In this document: positions 55,094 to 62,357 of the stretch, piece by piece
How the letters are laid out: each line of letters begins with the position of its first letter
How positions within the stretch are numbered: the first letter of the stretch is position 1
Source of the DNA: Clostridia bacterium
Lineage (GTDB): Bacteria; Bacillota; Clostridia; Oscillospirales; Acutalibacteraceae
Direction: 5' to 3'
Assembly (NCBI GenBank): GCA_017560255.1
Contig: JAFYOI010000055.1
Span: 306,197 to 370,196 of the forward strand
DNA length: 64,000 nt
Made by a program: the position numbers and the translations under genes
Notes under the pieces: generated by a model
Database searches by the model: none
What the model was told of the DNA's origin: nothing
The model's input: the letters and a program-made list of their open reading frames with translations, nothing else

Positions 55094-55360
55094 TTAAATT
55101 ATAAATGGTGTATCAACCTTTACGCCATTTGCGTGGAGCTCCTCACAAGAGATGTCAATATCATCGTTCCAGACGATACCATATCCACCTTGATCAACCG
55201 TAACAGAACAAAACAATTCAGGATTATCCTTGAGTGGTAAAAAGAAACTATATTTTTCAAAAAGTGGTGAAACATAATAAATTTTCGTTACACCTTCGGC
55301 AAACTGCACGCTGAGTTTGTAATCAGGTAAAGCGTTTACATTCTTTACTTTATGGAACAT
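55094..55360 (-). CDS. DUF2442-domain protein
   Basis: 88 residues. The pattern KVKNVNALPDYKLSVQFAEGVTKIY, a central FCSVTVDQGGYGIVWNDDIDISCEEL and a short tail match DUF2442, a small beta-rich family commonly found near toxin-antitoxin genes and XRE regulators. The adjacent minus-strand XRE gene supports that context, though no toxin is apparent. Function unknown. Confidence 0.8.
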   Translation of the reverse strand: MFHKVKNVNALPDYKLSVQFAEGVTKIYYVSPLFEKYSFFLPLKDNPELFCSVTVDQGGYGIVWNDDIDISCEELHANGVKVDTPFII

Positions 55361-55408
55361 TCAAAGCCCTCCCCTTCAATTGAATTTTATCACGATGCAG
55401 TGATTTTA

Positions 55409-55744
55409 TCAATACAAGTTTTTATTTTGTTTGTACCTTACAATGGCTTTCACAACCTCATAAATACAGGCACGAGCATCTTCGGGAAGTTTTTCAAGTT
55501 CTTGTGCAAGTATTGAGTTCTTAACCTCGTATCTCGTAACAAGAACATCAGCAAGCAACAAGCCCGGTAACACCTCCAGGGCATTGACGATATCTATAAA
55601 TTTATCAAGTCTTGGAAGTCGCTCCCCTCGTTCAATCATACCGATATAGGCAACACTGAGCTTTGTTAGTTTGGCAAGATCTTCTTGTTTCATTCCCCGT
55701 TCTTCTCTATACTGTCGTATACGTTTTCCGATTAACAATTTCAT
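55409..55744 (-). CDS. XRE-family HTH transcriptional regulator
   Basis: 111 residues. The N-terminal Cro/C1-type HTH (about 4-60) reads IGKRIRQYREERGMKQEDLAKLTKLSVAYIGMIERGERLP, and a helical C-terminal part follows. It probably represses itself and the divergent gene at 55911. Likely a regulator of the element. The 55745-55910 gap holds the divergent control region. Confidence 0.9.
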   Translation of the reverse strand: MKLLIGKRIRQYREERGMKQEDLAKLTKLSVAYIGMIERGERLPRLDKFIDIVNALEVLPGLLLADVLVTRYEVKNSILAQELEKLPEDARACIYEVVKAIVRYKQNKNLY

Positions 55745-55910
55745 TTTTAAAACCTCTCACAATTTTATAATTGTAAATACAATCATACAACATAATTTTT
55801 ATATTTAACAGAAACGGCGGGTTACTATTATATAACTCTCTGTATATGTTTTTATAATTTTCTTCGTATTGTGATTTGCAAAATTTTCTGTTACAATAAG
55901 TAAAACAAAA

Positions 55911-56633
55911 ATGAATGGGTATGAAAATATGCAAAGAAACAGAAGAGTATATGCAGGTTTTTATAGAAAATACGATAGCTCATGGATTTACGTTATTACC
56001 GTTGTCAAAGACGTTGATACCGGTGCGCAACACGTAATATTTCACAATGGTGTTGATGCCTGTGAATGCAAGGCACACTCAATGACAAAAGAATCTTTTT
56101 GTGAGATGGTTGAGGTAGATGGCGAATGGGTTGATAAATTTACTCGTCAGACTACCACGCGAATAACCGACACTCACATTGAAAACCTGAACGATAGTGG
56201 TTTTGATGGTCCTGTCAGGGTTCATAGAAAGGATGAAGAAGTGGATGTATATTCCTGCCGTTCATATAGGACCGCCAAAAATTACATTGACTATGCTAGA
56301 GACCTTCTCAAAAATTATAAATTAGATAAAAAACGATATAAACTAAGCATGGAGCAAAAACGCTTTATCGGTATTGATGGAAAAACCGATTTTAAAATGA
56401 TGGAGGAGGATCTCGCTTTTCTCAGAGATTGCCTCAAAACAGTGTTAAACCAATATGTAGAATTTTTTAAGGAACGATATATTCAGGGCAAATCAATTCG
56501 CAAGTACGCTGAGGAACACGAAATCAACCGTGGCAGTGCCGAGTATTTAAACAACAAGCTTGTCCGTGAGCTTGCCGGACTTCTTAAATCCCGTGATATA
56601 TCAGACGGTATATGCAGATTAAAACAGAATTAA
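55911..56633 (+). CDS. protein with DUF1653-like N-terminus and sigma-region-4-like C-terminus
   Basis: 240 residues. The N-terminal ~70 residues (VYAGFYRKYDSSWIYVITVVKD... CEMVEVDGEWVDKFTR) resemble the small beta-barrel DUF1653. The C-terminal ~65 (EFFKERYIQGKSIRKYAEEHEINRGSAEYLNNKLVREL) look like a sigma-70 region 4 HTH. This suggests a regulator of element genes. The start is uncertain; 55911 lacks a good ribosome site and an internal ATG at 55929 exists. A strong terminator follows at 56643. Confidence 0.65.
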   Translation: MNGYENMQRNRRVYAGFYRKYDSSWIYVITVVKDVDTGAQHVIFHNGVDACECKAHSMTKESFCEMVEVDGEWVDKFTRQTTTRITDTHIENLNDSGFDGPVRVHRKDEEVDVYSCRSYRTAKNYIDYARDLLKNYKLDKKRYKLSMEQKRFIGIDGKTDFKMMEEDLAFLRDCLKTVLNQYVEFFKERYIQGKSIRKYAEEHEINRGSAEYLNNKLVRELAGLLKSRDISDGICRLKQN

Positions 56634-56642
56634 CATACAGTT

Positions 56643-56677
56643 AAGGACGCCTACTTTTCAGTGGGCGTCCTTTTTTT
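56643..56677 (+). terminator. terminator
   Basis: AAGGACGCC/GGGCGTCCTT stem, 11-base loop and seven T. Confidence 0.9.
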
Positions 56678-56804
56678 ATTTTTAACTTATTATGACAATT
56701 CTATGACAAAATAGAGCGAGTTCTGCAATGGGGCTGTGAAAGGACTTTTTGAAAATGGCATCAAGAATTTTTATGAAAAAGCACAGACAGGAGGTGAAAT
56801 ATTT

Positions 56805-56846
56805 TTGCCATATTCAAAAGAGCCAAATAAAAAAAACAAAGGGTGA
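56805..56846 (+). CDS. 13-residue leader peptide upstream of the RepA-like gene
   Basis: GGAGGTGAAAT precedes TTG at 56805; the frame reads MPYSKEPNKKNKG then TGA. The ribosome site is much stronger than that of the next gene, and the peptide is Lys-rich. It may act as a leader or translational coupler. It could equally be a chance frame; too short to test by eye. Confidence 0.4.
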   Translation: MPYSKEPNKKNKG

Positions 56847-56887
56847 TTAGAAATCAAAAAACAATCAAACGGAAAGGAAGTAACTTA

Positions 56888-57847
56888 ATGTCAAAAGCAA
56901 TTATCAGGAAAATGTCAGAGGTGCAGTTGCAGGAGGTGGAGTGGCTTTGGAAGCCATATATACCCTTCGGAAAAATCACTATTATTCAAGGTGATCCGGG
57001 AGAAGGCAAAACGACCTTTGCTCTCAGGCTCGCTGCGGCCTGTTCCTCAGGCGAACCTTTGTGCGGTATGGAAATCACAGAACCATTTAATGTGATTTAC
57101 CAGACAGCAGAGGACGGACTCGGCGACACTATCAAGCCGAGACTTATTGAAGCAGGCGCAAACGAAAATATGGTGCTCAATATTATTGAGGACACAGACC
57201 CGCTTTCTCTTTCAGACAAGCGTATTGAAAAAGCGATAACTGAAACAAATGCAAGGTTGATGATACTCGACCCGATACAAGGTTACATTGACAAGAACGT
57301 TGATATCAACCGTGCAAATGAAATTCGCTCCGTACTGAAAAAAGTTGCGACCGTTGCCGAAAGGACGGGATGTGCAATTGTTCTTGTTGGCCACCTGAAC
57401 AAAGCCAAGGGCGCAAGCGCTCAGTATCGTGGTCTTGGTTCAATTGACTTTCGGGCAGCCGCGCGCAGCGTTCTTCTTGTCGGCAGATTACGAAAAGACC
57501 CGAGCATACGAATTGTTGTTCACGACAAATCTTCATTGGCTCCCGAAGGTAAATCTATAGCATTCAATCTTGGAAATAATGAGGGATTTTATTGGGTTGA
57601 TGGTTATGATGAAGTCACAGCGGAAGAACTGCTCTGCGGTTATTCTGCCGAAACTAAAACGGCGGTGGCCGAGGAATTGATTCGGGATATGCTTGATGAC
57701 GGAGAAGAAGTGATGGCAGATGAAATATTCCGTGTTGCAGAAAGTAAGAACATCTCACGAAGAACAGTTAACGAAGCAAAGAAGAAAATCCCGAACATTA
57801 AAACCCGAAAGGTTGGAAAGGGTTGGGCATGGTCAATCAGCGAATAA
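56888..57847 (+). CDS. RepA-like AAA ATPase (hexameric helicase family)
   Basis: 319 residues from ATG 56888. Walker A GDPGEGKTTFA lies at about residues 35-45 and Walker B LMILDPIQ near 127. ILVGHLNKAKG matches the sensor/Q region, and the fold is the RecA-like one of RepA/RSF1010 helicases and AAA_25 proteins. The C-terminus carries a winged-HTH-like tail (EEVMADEIFRVAESKNISRRTVNEAKKK). On integrative elements such genes usually support replication of the excised circle. Repeats resembling iterons lie just after its stop. Confidence 0.82.
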   Translation: MSKAIIRKMSEVQLQEVEWLWKPYIPFGKITIIQGDPGEGKTTFALRLAAACSSGEPLCGMEITEPFNVIYQTAEDGLGDTIKPRLIEAGANENMVLNIIEDTDPLSLSDKRIEKAITETNARLMILDPIQGYIDKNVDINRANEIRSVLKKVATVAERTGCAIVLVGHLNKAKGASAQYRGLGSIDFRAAARSVLLVGRLRKDPSIRIVVHDKSSLAPEGKSIAFNLGNNEGFYWVDGYDEVTAEELLCGYSAETKTAVAEELIRDMLDDGEEVMADEIFRVAESKNISRRTVNEAKKKIPNIKTRKVGKGWAWSISE

Positions 57848-58153
57848 AGATTGCAACATTGCAGCATGTATATTCTGCATCGTTAAAAAGATGACACTCA
57901 AAAGTCTTTGCATTGTTGCATTGTTAATTTATCCGAGCAAATCACGCCAAATTTCGCCCTGTGTGCCATCTTGATACCCGAGAGGACATAACTGCTCCCC
58001 TCCCCGTTACAAGGGCAATTTTGGGAGGATTTTGAAAAGAGGAGATTCATGCGATTCCCAGACTTTAGTCTGGGGCAAGCAGAGCGTCCGGCAATCCACA
58101 CGGTCGCATAACTACGGGCAGCAGCCCGAACCCACTGCTAAATTCAGAAAGGA
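57848..58153 (+). other. non-coding region with candidate replication origin and oriT
   Basis: 306 bases between the ATPase gene and mobC. TGCAACATTGCA-type units occur at 57850-57866 and again inverted as GCATTGTTGCATTG at 57910, resembling short iterons. TAACTGCTCCCCTCCCC near 57989, then GGGCAATTTTGGGAGG, looks like a relaxase recognition/nick site. CCCAGAC/GTCTGGG (58047-58064) and a second hairpin with GGGCAGCAGCCC (58116) follow. Position next to mobC and the relaxase supports oriT. No ORF of note. Confidence 0.55.
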
Positions 58154-58492
58154 ATGATTGAAATAACAGAAAACCGCAGACGTAATGAAACGCTCAGCAT
58201 CCGCCTGACAAAGGCAGAAAAATCAGCAATTATTACAAAAGCAAAGAAAGCCAGGATGAACCTGACCGAGTATATTCTGGCGATATCAAAGGACACAAAA
58301 ATCACGTTACCACCCGACACAGCGCCAATAGTTCTGGAACTCAAGCGCATCGGTAACAACCTAAATCAGATTGCGGCAAAGGTTAATTCGGGCATTACCT
58401 ACGTTGATAGCCTCACGCAGGTAATTGAAAATCAAAACAAGATTTACGATTTGCTTTTGAAATTGACGGAGGAATGTAAATGGCAACGGTAA
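58154..58492 (+). CDS. mobC: plasmid mobilization relaxosome protein MobC
   Basis: 112 residues: an N-terminal ribbon-helix-helix DNA-binding unit (ETLSIRLTKAEKSAIITKAKKARMNLTEYIL) and the MobC signature LKRIGNNLNQIAAKVNSG in the C-terminal half. It helps melt DNA at oriT for the relaxase. The start is not clear: AAAGGA directly abuts the ATG at 58154. It overlaps the relaxase start by 13 bp. Confidence 0.92.
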   Translation: MIEITENRRRNETLSIRLTKAEKSAIITKAKKARMNLTEYILAISKDTKITLPPDTAPIVLELKRIGNNLNQIAAKVNSGITYVDSLTQVIENQNKIYDLLLKLTEECKWQR

Positions 58493-59967
58493 CATTTATC
58501 CCTGAAGCAAAGCAATCTCTAAGCGCTATGCGTGGTCTTATCAACTACTGCTTACAGGACTTCAAGGTACGTGACGAGCAAAGTGGCCGCAGACTTGTGG
58601 GCGGTGTTAACTGCAACGGAGAAAATTGTTACACCGAGTTTATGGCAACGAAGAACACATACCACAAAACAGATGGAATAAATTTCTATCAATACGTGCA
58701 GTCGTTCTCTCCGAGAGAAAACATTTCTCCTGAGAAAGCACACCAGCTTGCGCTGGACTTTGCATCAAAAGCATGGCCTGGGCATGAGGTTTTAGTAACA
58801 ACCCACTGCGATGCCGAGCATATACATTCCCATTTTATCATTAACTCTGTCAGCTTTGAGAACGGATATAAGCTCAGGCAAAACCCGCAGTCGCTCATAA
58901 AACTACGTTTACTCAGCGATGAAATTTGCAAATCGTATGGCCTGACAACACTAAGCTCATACTCGGGTGGCGGTTCAAAAATCTCAAGCAGAGAGTACAG
59001 AGCCGCATTCAAGGGCGAGAGTTGGAAATTCAGGTTGATGTCAACCATTGATTCAGCGATGAACAAAAGTGGTAGCAAACAAGATTTTATAGCCGAGATG
59101 CATCGGCGAGGATATGAAATCACATGGACTGACGAGAGAAAATACATTACGTTCACTTGTCCGAATGGTAAAAAATGCAGAGATAAAACTCTGCACGATG
59201 ATAAATATTTAAAGGAGAATTTAGAATATGAATTATACTTCAGGCAACAACACTACAAAAACAGGAGGCAGTTTGGTAGAGAATCTTACAAAAAAGAATG
59301 CAGAACAGATACAAGCACTCGCAACGAGTACGCTCCCCGTTATGGTTCCGATTCAGGAAAAGGATTGGGACACAATGGTAGATTTGCTAAAGGCAGCGGT
59401 AAATTTTTCGCCGAAGGTGTACAGGCTGATAGACACATTGTTGACGGAAGAGAAAATGGCATCAATGATGCAGTCGTTGGTGAATATAGAGCAGGATTAT
59501 TTTCAGCAGATTATCAGGGAGATGGAGAGCAAGCTGAGAACCCAGCAAACAGCGGTGGAGAATATTCTGCGACAGATGAAGGACAACGTACAACAGGCTG
59601 GGAGTCATCTCGAAAAGACTATGAACGATACCTTGGAGAAGGGCAAGAAGTTGGAAGAAGCAATCACCTCGGCTCAGAAGAAAACCGACCGTCGCACATG
59701 GATAATCCGCACAGCGATATCGGTAGGCTCCTCAGTAGTGGCAGCGGTATTATCAACTCTGCTCTGCTTTCTCTGTCTGGTATAACTGATGAAAACGAGG
59801 ACCCGGAGGAACGCCGCAGAAGAATTGAAGCCGAGCAAAGCGCATCAAACCTTGGTGCAGTTATCGGTATTGCGGTAGGTCTTGTTACTGCCGCAGCCGA
59901 AAACTATGGTGACGATTTCCCGGAGGAACTGGCAGAAGAACAATACGAAATCGATTTTACTATGTAG
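58480..59967 (+). CDS. relaxase/mobilization nuclease (MobA/VirD2 type)
   Basis: 495 residues. The HUH motif HIHSHFIINSV (about 113) with THCDAEH, a Tyr-bearing INYCLQD near residue 27, and a second QYVQSFSP mark the nuclease that nicks oriT and carries the strand to a recipient. GGAGG precedes the start, inside mobC. From about residue 250 the protein is low in complexity (Gly/Asp/Glu/Ser-rich), because a second gene is encoded in another frame there (59228-59785). The C-terminus regains structure with SNLGAVIGIAVGLVTAAAENYG. Confidence 0.93.
   Translation: MATVTFIPEAKQSLSAMRGLINYCLQDFKVRDEQSGRRLVGGVNCNGENCYTEFMATKNTYHKTDGINFYQYVQSFSPRENISPEKAHQLALDFASKAWPGHEVLVTTHCDAEHIHSHFIINSVSFENGYKLRQNPQSLIKLRLLSDEICKSYGLTTLSSYSGGGSKISSREYRAAFKGESWKFRLMSTIDSAMNKSGSKQDFIAEMHRRGYEITWTDERKYITFTCPNGKKCRDKTLHDDKYLKENLEYELYFRQQHYKNRRQFGRESYKKECRTDTSTRNEYAPRYGSDSGKGLGHNGRFAKGSGKFFAEGVQADRHIVDGRENGINDAVVGEYRAGLFSADYQGDGEQAENPANSGGEYSATDEGQRTTGWESSRKDYERYLGEGQEVGRSNHLGSEENRPSHMDNPHSDIGRLLSSGSGIINSALLSLSGITDENEDPEERRRRIEAEQSASNLGAVIGIAVGLVTAAAENYGDDFPEELAEEQYEIDFTM
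59228..59785 (+). CDS. coiled-coil membrane protein nested in the relaxase gene (MobB-like)
   Basis: 185-residue frame wholly inside the relaxase gene in a different reading frame. AAGGAG lies nine bases before its ATG. The protein is well behaved: a soluble start, a coiled coil with helical repeats (about 60-150), then a C-terminal membrane helix (AISVGSSVVAAVLSTLLCFLCLV). This is unlike the relaxase's own low-complexity sequence there. It is analogous to MobB nested in mobA of RSF1010-like plasmids; similarity by function is inferred, not seen in sequence. Confidence 0.78.
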   Translation: MNYTSGNNTTKTGGSLVENLTKKNAEQIQALATSTLPVMVPIQEKDWDTMVDLLKAAVNFSPKVYRLIDTLLTEEKMASMMQSLVNIEQDYFQQIIREMESKLRTQQTAVENILRQMKDNVQQAGSHLEKTMNDTLEKGKKLEEAITSAQKKTDRRTWIIRTAISVGSSVVAAVLSTLLCFLCLV

Positions 59968-60007
59968 TCTGTAAAATCCCATATGAAATTTTAAGAAAGG
60001 AAGCACT

Positions 60008-60319
60008 ATGAACTGTAGAAAATATTATTCTATGTTTAAAAACGAACCCGATATTTTAACCGTACCCGATGTGGCAAGACTGCTGCAGCTTGGCAAAAAC
60101 AACGTCTATGGTCTTATCAGAGAAGGACGCATCGGAAGCATCAGGCAGGGCAAGAAAATTATTGTACCAAAGGTTTGCCTTGTTGAATTTTTGGCTGACA
60201 TCAACAACTATCAGACATCGTCCCCGTCAGTGCCCAATAATCTCTGGACTTGTGACGATTGTTGTGATAGTGTTGGTGTTGCCCGAGATATTCCAAAAGA
60301 AAGGAGCGTGAACAAATGA
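60008..60319 (+). CDS. xis: excisionase-family HTH protein
   Basis: 103 residues. The MerR/excisionase HTH reads PDILTVPDVARLLQLGKNNVYGLIREGRIGSIRQGKKIIVPKVCLVEFL (about 15-65). A Cys-containing tail (CDDCC) follows. Its stop overlaps the integrase start (ATGA), the typical xis-int pair that controls excision. AAAGGAAG precedes the start. Confidence 0.88.
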   Translation: MNCRKYYSMFKNEPDILTVPDVARLLQLGKNNVYGLIREGRIGSIRQGKKIIVPKVCLVEFLADINNYQTSSPSVPNNLWTCDDCCDSVGVARDIPKERSVNK

Positions 60320-61503
60320 AAGAAGTTACAGGTCATCTGACCGAAAGAAACAACAAATGGTATGCGGTCATCAATCTCTATGATGAGAACAGAAAGCGAA
60401 AGCCGAAGTGGCAAAATCTTCACATAGAGGCAAACCGTGGAACAAGGCGTGAAGCGGAGCAACGTCTGCATCAGATTCTTGGCCAGTACAATACGGACGA
60501 CCTTTACTTGTACGACACCATGTCCCATTCCGCCAGAGAGCGTAGCCGAATAGCACATATGCAAGTGATTGACTACCTGCCCGAATGGCTTGAATCACAC
60601 AAAATAAACATCTCTCAAGTCACCTATGATGGCTACAAAACGATGATAAACTCACGTATGATTCCGTTTTTCGGCAAGTTTGGTGACCTCAAGGTCAAGG
60701 ACATTACGGGTGATGAAATCAATGACTACTACCTCAGTCTGCACAATGCCGGACTCAAGGGAAGAACCGCACAACGCCATCATGCGATGTTACACCTTGC
60801 TTTTAAAGCGGCAGTCAAGCGACGAATAATAGCGAGTAACCCCGTAGAGCAGGCAGACAGGCCGAAGGCGCAGCCCTACATCGGCAAGTATTATAATGCC
60901 AACGAGTTAAGGGAACTGCTTGAAAAAACGAAGGACGACCCGATACATCTCGTTATACTGCTCGCCGCCTACTATGGGCTCAGGCGAAGTGAGGTAATAG
61001 GGCTTAAGTGGTCAGCGATTGATTTTGAAAACAAAACCATCAGCATCAACCACAAGGTGTTAGAGGGTAAAAGAGGTATTGAAGGAATGGACGTTATGAA
61101 AACGAAATCGTCATATCGGACACTCCCCCTCATACCGCAGGTTGAGGAGGCCTTACTTGCCGAGAGAGAAAAGCAAGAGGAAATGAAGCGGGTAATGCGC
61201 CGAGGCTACAGTAAAAAATACACCGACTACGTCTGTGTCGATGCAGTCGGTGAGATTATACGGCCCGACTATGTGTCCGACCATTTCAAAATTATTCTTA
61301 AGGATAATGGGCTGAAACAGATACGTTTCCACGACCTGCGCCACTCCTGCGCATCGCTACTCCTCTCAAGCGGAGTGCCGATGAAAATGATTCAGGATTG
61401 GCTTGGTCACAGCGATATGGGAACTACTGCTAATATCTACAGCCACATTGACAGCGAGAGCAAAAAAGCAAGCGCATTAGCAATAGGAACGGCATTAGGA
61501 TAA
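60316..61503 (+). CDS. int: tyrosine-type site-specific integrase
   Basis: 395 residues: an N-terminal arm-binding domain, a SAM-like core-binding domain (about 80-165), then the catalytic domain with LRRSE (Arg), HDLRHSCAS (His-x-x-Arg), LGHSD (His) and the Tyr in NIYSHI. All catalytic residues are present. The gene lies 41 bp from the tRNA-Ser gene at the right end, as in tRNA-targeting elements; the 7-bp core is the anticodon loop. Confidence 0.95.
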   Translation: MKEVTGHLTERNNKWYAVINLYDENRKRKPKWQNLHIEANRGTRREAEQRLHQILGQYNTDDLYLYDTMSHSARERSRIAHMQVIDYLPEWLESHKINISQVTYDGYKTMINSRMIPFFGKFGDLKVKDITGDEINDYYLSLHNAGLKGRTAQRHHAMLHLAFKAAVKRRIIASNPVEQADRPKAQPYIGKYYNANELRELLEKTKDDPIHLVILLAAYYGLRRSEVIGLKWSAIDFENKTISINHKVLEGKRGIEGMDVMKTKSSYRTLPLIPQVEEALLAEREKQEEMKRVMRRGYSKKYTDYVCVDAVGEIIRPDYVSDHFKIILKDNGLKQIRFHDLRHSCASLLLSSGVPMKMIQDWLGHSDMGTTANIYSHIDSESKKASALAIGTALG

Positions 61504-61511
61504 AAAGAAAG

Positions 61512-61543
61512 AACTCCTTGAGGGCGAAAGCCTTCAAGGAGTT
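61512..61543 (+). terminator. terminator after the integrase gene
   Basis: AACTCCTTGA/TCAAGGAGTT stem (61512-61521 with 61534-61543), GAAA-containing loop. The T-run is short. Confidence 0.75.
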
Positions 61544-61632
61544 TGGCGGAGAGTGAGGGATTCGAACCCTCGTGCGATTGCTCGCAAACTGATTTCGAGT
61601 CAGCCCCGTTATGACCACTTCGATAACTCTCC
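61544..61632 (-). tRNA. tRNA-Ser(CGA), complete, element-borne
   Basis: 89 bases including an encoded CCA. Acceptor GGAGAGT/ACTCTCC pairs fully; the anticodon loop CTCGAAA carries CGA (reads UCG). There is a long class II variable arm and T-loop GTTCGAATCC. Its acceptor stem differs from that of the split resident copy, so it is not simply the restored original; the element brings its own functional gene. Confidence 0.95.
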
Positions 61633-61782
61633 ATATTAAATTTATTTGTAACGGCTAATGCCTGATTACCATAGTGTAAGAAAACTGCAAGATTCAATCT
61701 TGCGGAAAATGCAAGAGCAGATGGCGTTAAAGCCAAGTGTATGAGGAGATTGCTCAAAATGATCGTAGAGTAGAGCAGTCGG

Positions 61783-61822
61783 TTTCGAGTCAGCCCCGTT
61801 ATGACCACTTCGATACGTCTCC
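61783..61822 (-). tRNA. 5' half of the split resident tRNA-Ser(CGA) (attR)
   Basis: Minus strand begins GGAGACGTATCGAAGTGG, continues through the D-arm and the 5' side of the anticodon stem to the loop CTCGAAA (61783-61789), then the similarity stops. Joined to 42047-42102 at the loop it makes a perfect serine tRNA. 61633-61782 has no gene. Confidence 0.88.
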
Positions 61823-61880
61823 ATATATGTTAAACTCCAATTGGAGTATAACGAACTATTTATTTTTCATCGAACGGGGC

Positions 61881-62019
61881 GCCCCGTTATGTCCTGTTGC
61901 GGTACCCAAAATTTGTTGCTCGCTTTCTCTTCGCCAAATTTTGACCGCTGCCACTCCTTTTTGCTCGATTTATCTGCCACCGGCAGCGCTCGCAAACGTC
62001 CCCACTTCGATACGTCTCC
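61881..62019 (-). tRNA. third tRNA-Ser 5' fragment, split by a ~110-bp insertion
   Basis: 62002-62019 repeats the first 18 bases of the resident tRNA (GGAGACGTATCGAAGTGG) on the minus strand. The continuation CATAACGGGGC is displaced to 61881-61891 by about 110 bases (61892-62001). After that the tRNA homology ends, so this is a remnant. Confidence 0.75.
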
Positions 62020-62088
62020 ATATATTGTTACTGTGAGAATTTTAACAAAAATAGTTCGGTTTGTCAATAAAAATTCCCGTTTTATCTT

Positions 62089-62142
62089 GCCCTGAAATTA
62101 CTTAAATTTCAGGGCAAAAAAATAACCACCCTACTGGGTGGC
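62089..62142. terminator. two hairpins downstream of 5S rRNA
   Basis: GCCACCC/GGGTGGT with a T-run on the minus strand (62119-62142) terminates the rRNA transcript. A second hairpin TGCCCTGAAATT/AATTTCAGGGCA (62089-62117) faces the other way. Confidence 0.8.
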
Positions 62143-62152
62143 TACTTTATGA

Positions 62153-62270
62153 GTGTCGGCATCGACCTATCTTCCCGAGCAGTCTCCCGCTAAGTATTTT
62201 CGGCACGAATGAGCTTAACTACCGTGTTCGGAATGGGAACGGGTGGGCCCTCATCGTCATAAACACCGAC
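62153..62270 (-). rRNA. rrf: 5S ribosomal RNA
   Basis: About 118 bases. The minus strand shows GTCGGTGTTTATGACG at the 5' end, the conserved CACCCGTTCCCATTCCGAACACGG core in two parts, CGAAAATACTTAGCGGG, and the closing helix GATGCCGAC. No 16S or 23S is inside the window; the region to the right (62271-62357) has none, so this is a detached 5S copy or the end of an interrupted operon. Confidence 0.93.
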
Positions 62271-62357
62271 TAACAAACAAACATTGTTCATCTGTCAACA
62301 AGTGATATACTACCATATAGTTTTTGAAATTGCAAGCATTTTTTTATGAACATTTTG

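Larger units (their letters stand above)
42096..61789. mobile_element. integrative mobilizable element in tRNA-Ser(CGA), with type I R-M cargo
   Basis: The element is bounded by two copies of the 7-bp core TTTCGAG (42096-42102 and 61783-61789), which is exactly the tRNA-Ser anticodon loop. The left flank keeps the tRNA 3' half and the right flank the 5' half. Inside are an integrase and excisionase at the right end, relaxase, MobC and a nested accessory gene, a RepA-like ATPase, regulators, and an R-M/Fic operon. No type IV secretion genes (VirB4, coupling protein) are seen, so it is mobilizable but not self-transmissible. 42103-42285 holds no gene. Base composition is close to the host's. 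Confidence 0.88.

Noticed and set aside
61867..62067. 66-codon minus-strand frame
   Set aside because: It crosses the tRNA fragment and the ~110-bp insertion; its start lies in non-coding sequence. The internal part may be constrained as a mobile repeat, but not as a protein from this evidence.
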